From: DASRHD01 sp035485575
GTDB lineage: Bacteria; Verrucomicrobiota; Verrucomicrobiia; Opitutales; Opitutaceae
DNA: 64,000 bases
NCBI GenBank assembly: GCA_035485575.1
Contig: DATHNW010000018.1
Span: forward strand, 1-64,000
Reading direction: 5' to 3'
Shown here: positions 60,278 through 64,000 of the stretch, piece by piece
How the letters are laid out: the number at the start of each line of letters is the position of its first letter
How positions within the stretch are numbered: the first letter of the stretch is position 1
The notes under the pieces: model-generated
Databases searched by the model: none
The model's input: the letters and a program-made list of their open reading frames with translations, nothing else
Told to the model about the DNA's origin: nothing
Program-made: the position numbers and the translations under genes

Positions 60278-60301
60278 GATATTTTTAACGAAAGTGACAA
60301 A
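60278..60301. promoter_or_regulatory. Shared 24-bp box, copy 2 (TonB receptor / AraC intergenic region)
   Basis: GAT-A-TTTTTAAC-G-AAA-G-TGA-C-AAA, 20/24 identical to 54661-54684, with only transitions between them. It ends 1 bp before the AraC-type start codon and 178 bp before the divergent receptor start. A bound regulator here would block or autoregulate the AraC gene. Confidence 0.55.
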
Positions 60302-60302
60302 A

Positions 60303-61205
60303 ATGAAAACTCCGCCTGCACCGGTGCTTGAGCGGCTGGTCGAGCGGCTGCCGTCACCCGGCCGGCCATTGCTTGGAAGGCGCGCCGTGACCCTGCCGCT
60401 GCCGGACAACATCATCTGCTTTCATCGGGCGGCGGCCCAGGACCTGAATCGTCCGCAGCGCGGGCGGGCCCTCCATCATCGCTTTGTGCTGATCCTCGCA
60501 TTGCGCACCGCAGTGACCGTTTGTGTCGACGACCGCACGATCCGCCTGGACGCCGGCGAAGGCATTCTGGTGTTTCCCTTCCAGTTTCATCACTATATCA
60601 AGCCGGTGCGCGAGAAGCTGAACTGGCTGTTCGTGACCTTCGAGCTGGTCGATATAGAGTCACTACGGCCGCTGCATTTCCGGCCTTTCCTGCTGACGCC
60701 GTCCGTGCGCACGCTCGCCGCCGATCTGGTGTCGGCCTATCTGGAACGGAGCGATGCCGAGATGCCCATCCTGCTGCTGGCGCTGTTGTTGGGGCGGTTG
60801 CGCCGGCAGAAGCCGGCGCCGCATCGCAACTTCGGGCAGGCACCGGAGCCGCCGATGGTGATGCAAGTCAATCAGCTGATGCACAACAGCCACGAGGCGC
60901 TGGGCATCAAGGAAATCGCCCGCGCCCTGGGCATCAGCTCCAGCCATTTGCGGGCGCGTTTTCGAAAGTCATGCGGCGTCAGCCTCGGCCGGCATTTGCG
61001 GCGGGTGCGCCTGGAGCGGGCGTGCGGATTGTTGCGGCTCAGCGCGAATCGCGTTTCTGAAATCGCCGAACAATGCGGCTTCACTTCGATCTACAGCTTC
61101 AGCCGCGCCTTTCACGGCATGTACGGTGTCTCGCCCCTGGCCTATCGTCATGGCCAGCGCGCGCCGCGCAGTAACGCCTTGGCCGGGACGGAAAGCAGTC
61201 CGTGA
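60303..61205 (+). CDS. AraC-family transcriptional regulator
   Basis: 300 aa. The N-terminal half looks like an arabinose-binding-type cupin (DRTIRLDAGEGILVFPFQFH). The C-terminal AraC double helix-turn-helix (about residues 198-290) contains LGIKEIARALGISSSHLRAR, FRKSCGVSLGRHLRRVRLER and the second motif VSEIAEQCGFTSIYSFSRAF. The ATG at 60303 is chosen because codons upstream encode the shared DNA box rather than protein. It is divergent from the TonB receptor and is the best candidate for the regulator that binds the two 24-bp boxes; the inducer would be an aminosugar, by inference. Confidence 0.88.
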   Translation: MKTPPAPVLERLVERLPSPGRPLLGRRAVTLPLPDNIICFHRAAAQDLNRPQRGRALHHRFVLILALRTAVTVCVDDRTIRLDAGEGILVFPFQFHHYIKPVREKLNWLFVTFELVDIESLRPLHFRPFLLTPSVRTLAADLVSAYLERSDAEMPILLLALLLGRLRRQKPAPHRNFGQAPEPPMVMQVNQLMHNSHEALGIKEIARALGISSSHLRARFRKSCGVSLGRHLRRVRLERACGLLRLSANRVSEIAEQCGFTSIYSFSRAFHGMYGVSPLAYRHGQRAPRSNALAGTESSP

Positions 61206-61534
61206 ATCCATGTAAATGCCGTGGCGCAACCCGCTGGCACCATTAGCCATCTACCTGGGGAATGCGGGCCCTCATCCCTTGCTTCATGAGTTGCCCCACC
61301 TCCATCGGCAGGCCGCGCTGAGAGAGCCTTGCCAGAGGCTGGAGCCCCCTCGCATCGCCACCGAATCGCAGGCGCCAGATCACACGGACACCTTTCAGCA
61401 AGCAAATGACAGGCTAAGGAAAAATACCCATATGCATGCCGGATAATATCTTATACGGCCTAATAAATTTGCATGCTGGGGAGAACCTCTATTTCGGTGG
61501 GCCCCCGCCGGCACCCGCTGGCTGTTCTAACCCT
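61206..61534. other. Intergenic region without a recognisable gene
   Basis: 329 bp between the AraC-type gene and the secreted CxxCH protein. It includes an A/T-rich end with two GCATGC palindromes (61434-61439 and 61471-61476) flanking GATAAT (61442-61447). No matching -35 was found, and open frames here have no similarity I recognise. It presumably holds the promoter of the downstream gene. Confidence 0.4.
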
Positions 61535-63025
61535 ATGAAAACCATCCTGCTTCGCATGTTCATCGCCATGCTCTCCCTGAGCCTGTGTTCTGTTTGCTTG
61601 CCGACCCGCGCCGCCGCCCAAGCCCCCTGTCCGCCGTTCGGATGGGAAGAAGGCCTCGGGCAGTATTTGAAGCCCAATGCGCCGTTTCCGATCAACGACA
61701 CCGCCAGTGTGAATGCGCCGGATTGCGCCTTCCATGAATGGTCTTGGGAAGCCTTCATCTGGGCCACCGCCCTGCTGAAAGATCCGATTTCCGGCACCAC
61801 CGTGCCGCGGTTCATGATGCTGCCGACGCCGGAGGATCTGCTCAGTACGAGCGAGAACGCCGGCCAGCTGCACTTGCGGCCGCTCAAGCTTGCAGCTCGC
61901 TCGCTCGTGCTCCCCGGCGCCAACGGATTCACTGAGGGAGCCGGCGCCATCGTCGAGGCGGACGGCAACATGCTCGTCGGACAAAACGGCTATCCGATCT
62001 ATGCCTCCGTGCACATGAACCTCTCCTATTTCGGCACCGCGAGCCAGAACCTGATCGTCAATGGCGGCTACACCAAGCAGCCGGCCGCCGCGTTCTTCAG
62101 CCCGGGCGCGGCCGTGTTCAAGGCGACCTGGATGCGGCTGGCCACAGGACAGACGGCGCCCAACGGTGCCTTCACGACCCAGGCCCAGGTGCCCGTGCTG
62201 CAGGCCCAAACCTCCCAAGGCACGACTACGATCGCTCCCGTGCCCGGGAAATTCACGACAGTGACCGTCGCGCTCGTCGGTCTCCATGTCGTCGGCTACA
62301 CGCTCAATCATCCGGAGTTCCTCTGGGGCACGTTCGAGCATAAGCAGAATTCCCCGGCGACCCCGGACAACACCTTCTCGACGTCCGGCAGCTCGCCCAA
62401 CAACTTCACCTTTTATAAGGCCAATACTTCCTTCGCGCAGGTGAACCAGGCGATCATTCCGCCGCAACTCAAGTTGAACGCCCAGACGCAGCGACTGACC
62501 CCCGTGACCAACGTCGTGCTGGAAAACCGGACCGGCGGCGAAAATCAACCCAACGGCCCGCAGAATGTCCTCGCGGTCACCGCGGCCGCCCAGCGGTTCC
62601 TCGTCAGCCTCAAAAACAGCCAGTCGGCGTTCGCCACCTACAATCTCGATGGCACGGTGTGGATGGCGCCCAACTCCTATAATCTGAACAGCAACCAGAC
62701 CGATGCTGTCGGCTCGGTGAACCTGGCCAACTCCACCGCGGAGACGTTCGTGCAGACCGCGACCAACACGCCGATTGCCAATGTCACGAACTGCTTCCTC
62801 TGCCACAATCCGACGTCTTATTCCTTCCAGACGCCGCCGCCGCCGAAGCTGCCGAACCGCCTGGTCGCCCTGAGCCACGTGCTCGCGGTGGGCAGCCCTT
62901 ACGCCGTTCCCAATCAAATTTCCAGCCAGGCATCGTCGGAGCCCGCCGATCAGTTTCGCCTCACGAAACAGCCGGCCCCGGCATCAACTCCAGCGCCGGC
63001 CCCAGCTCAGCCCGCGTCACCCTGA
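61535..63025 (+). CDS. Secreted protein of unknown function with a CxxCH motif
   Basis: 496 aa. Signal peptide (FIAMLSLSLCSVCLPTRAAA). A large globular part with conserved-looking stretches FHEWSWEAFIWATAL and TVALVGLHVVGYTLNHPEFL followed by WGTFEHKQNSPATPD, then a single CFLCHNP near residue 428, the c-type heme attachment pattern, and a Pro/Ala-rich tail (PAPASTPAPAPAQPASP). Similar proteins are in my memory labelled hypothetical or cytochrome-like. A mono-heme periplasmic or surface protein is plausible; a structural Cys pair is the alternative. The ATG at 61535 begins the signal peptide. Confidence 0.75.
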   Translation: MKTILLRMFIAMLSLSLCSVCLPTRAAAQAPCPPFGWEEGLGQYLKPNAPFPINDTASVNAPDCAFHEWSWEAFIWATALLKDPISGTTVPRFMMLPTPEDLLSTSENAGQLHLRPLKLAARSLVLPGANGFTEGAGAIVEADGNMLVGQNGYPIYASVHMNLSYFGTASQNLIVNGGYTKQPAAAFFSPGAAVFKATWMRLATGQTAPNGAFTTQAQVPVLQAQTSQGTTTIAPVPGKFTTVTVALVGLHVVGYTLNHPEFLWGTFEHKQNSPATPDNTFSTSGSSPNNFTFYKANTSFAQVNQAIIPPQLKLNAQTQRLTPVTNVVLENRTGGENQPNGPQNVLAVTAAAQRFLVSLKNSQSAFATYNLDGTVWMAPNSYNLNSNQTDAVGSVNLANSTAETFVQTATNTPIANVTNCFLCHNPTSYSFQTPPPPKLPNRLVALSHVLAVGSPYAVPNQISSQASSEPADQFRLTKQPAPASTPAPAPAQPASP

Positions 63026-63059
63026 AGTCCTGCGACATCCAATTACACTGCTGTGATTC

Positions 63060-63093
63060 ACGGCCGCCTTGCCCACCCGGGCTTGGCGGCCGT
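63060..63093. terminator. Strong hairpin between convergent genes (bidirectional terminator candidate)
   Basis: ACGGCCGCC (63060-63068) pairs with GGCGGCCGT (63085-63093); inside, GCCC (63071-63074) pairs with GGGC (63079-63082) around ACCC. It lies between two convergent stops (63025 and 63109). Neither side has a clear T-tract, so termination is inferred from position and stem strength. Confidence 0.45.
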
Positions 63094-63108
63094 TCAGTCT
63101 GAAAAGAG

Positions 63109-63726
63109 TCAACTGGCGCTCTTCTTGGCCGCTTGGTTCGAAACCATGCTGAAGACATCCAGGACCGCATTGATCATCTGGTGAATGCCGTCGCTTCCGC
63201 CCGCGATCACCGCACCAGTCACCACGATGTCGACCAGCGAGAACCAGCCACTCGCGGGCCCGGTCTGCAAAAGCCCGTGCAAGCCGCGAACACCGACCAT
63301 GGCCATGGCCACGCCAAGGCTGAAGCTGATGCAGTAGGTTATCTCCTTCGTCTGAATGCGATAGGCATCGAGGTTTTTTTGCGCGTTCGCCAGATCGAGG
63401 GTAATGGCGTCGATGGCCGCCTGATCCTTGGGCATCTTCGCGTTCGCGTCCGCGAGACTCGCCGTGATGGTCTTGATGGCGCCATCGATTTCCTGGGCGT
63501 CTGCATCCCTCAGGATCGAAATGATCACCTCAATCGCACGCTCGGTCATCAGTGACACGACAAAGAGGCCACCCAGGACATTAAGCGCGGTCTGCAGGTC
63601 GAGATTGGCGAACGGCACCGCGGCGGGAACAACATGCTGGTGGATCAAGAGCGCCACGCCGCCGATCGCCACGGCCAGCACCAGTACGGAAACAAACAGG
63701 TTTCGCCGACAAAATGGATTATTCAT
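63109..63726 (-). CDS. Membrane protein of unknown function with a central hydrophilic helix
   Basis: 205 aa from the ATG at 63726 (MNNPFCRRNLF). Hydrophobic helices at about residues 11-30 and 45-63, a long hydrophilic helical segment (about 70-125, ADAQEIDGAIKTITASLADA, MPKDQAAIDAITLDLANAQK) with coiled-coil character, and further helices (ITYCISFSLGVAMAMVGVRG, SLVDIVVTGAVIAGGSDGIH). I do not recognise a family. It converges on the secreted CxxCH protein gene. Confidence 0.65.
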   Translation of the reverse strand: MNNPFCRRNLFVSVLVLAVAIGGVALLIHQHVVPAAVPFANLDLQTALNVLGGLFVVSLMTERAIEVIISILRDADAQEIDGAIKTITASLADANAKMPKDQAAIDAITLDLANAQKNLDAYRIQTKEITYCISFSLGVAMAMVGVRGLHGLLQTGPASGWFSLVDIVVTGAVIAGGSDGIHQMINAVLDVFSMVSNQAAKKSAS

Positions 63727-64000
63727 GGGTCGCCGCTGGAATGCGTACAAACTGAATGGCGAATACCCATCCGCGTCTTTCCGGTCAATAAATATGTCAT
63801 TGCGGAGCCATTGGTTATGACAAAAACACCCGCAGAATTTGGAAATGGATTAAGCCGGCTGATCCGGCAACGACCCATCCGATAGGCCTCGCTCGACGGA
63901 AACCTTGCCATGCATTTTCCATAATTTTCTGGCCGCTAACCGAGTATCATAAAGGGTGATTATCCCTTGACATCAAGTAAATATTGCCCATGCTTCAGGG
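63727..64000. other. Right edge: no gene recognised
   Basis: No convincing coding region. A TTGACA at about 63966-63971 could be the -35 of a promoter leading off the right edge; the matching -10 would be near the end of the window and is not convincing. Confidence 0.3.

Overview
The window is a high-GC bacterial chromosome segment. Its content (sialate O-acetylesterase, MuiA-family protein, a TonB-dependent receptor beside N-acetylhexosamine genes, a TMTC-like TPR glycosyltransferase, large FtsX/MacB permeases in series) best fits an Opitutaceae-like member of Verrucomicrobiota. That assignment is an inference from gene content; no rRNA or marker tree is available here.

Layout. (1) 117-2529: a 2.4-kb islet carrying an AbiEi/AbiEii-like pair, bracketed by a 31-bp direct repeat made of the 3' end of tRNA-Glu, with a symmetric four-half-site operator across the antitoxin start. 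(2) 2.6-12.8 kb: housekeeping and secreted proteins (purC, cinA, uvrC, sialate esterase, MuiA family, peroxiredoxin, kinase-like protein, CorC/HlyC family). (3) 12.9-19.6 kb: a LacI regulator, a PIG-L deacetylase/nucleotidyltransferase pair, a methyltransferase, and a sugar-acid operon (IolB-like isomerase, hexuronate-type MFS transporter, gluconate 5-dehydrogenase-like SDR). (4) 19.7-23.2 kb: an AT-richer block with a YiiX-like lipoprotein, a MarR regulator, membrane proteins, a hydrolase and tRNA-Ile2(CAU), followed by inverted/direct repeats. (5) 23.4-37.3 kb: an eight-gene minus-strand locus: TolC, NtrC-type regulator, sensor kinase, HlyD-like adaptor, ABC ATPase and three ~800-aa permeases. 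(6) 37.4-42.8 kb: hydrolase, unknown protein, aldo/keto reductase, SDR, cupin, ECF sigma factor. (7) 42.9-47.5 kb: HrpA-type helicase and an isochorismatase-family protein. (8) 47.5-61.2 kb: an N-acetylhexosamine locus. (9) 61.2-64 kb: a secreted CxxCH protein and an unknown membrane protein.

How genes work together. The exporter locus encodes its own two-component system. It has two sigma-54 type promoters, one before tolC and one before the adaptor gene. Each has a TCCC-N6-GGGA palindrome at exactly the same distance upstream (100 nt from the -24 GG), which suggests that the encoded NtrC-type protein activates both halves of its own locus. The hexosamine locus gives a nearly complete route: TonB receptor (outer membrane), GH20 hexosaminidase, sugar-porter MFS, BadF-type kinase, then a NagB-PIG-L fusion that could supply both deacetylation and deamination. 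A 24-bp box (20/24 identical, all differences transitions) occurs in both divergent intergenic regions of this locus, next to nagB and next to the AraC-type regulator.

The most unusual items are the two matched sigma-54 promoter/UAS pairs, the AbiE islet with its dyad operator and a PD-(D/E)XK-like motif in its antitoxin, the shared box of the hexosamine locus, and a UvrC lacking the usual iron-sulfur cysteines.
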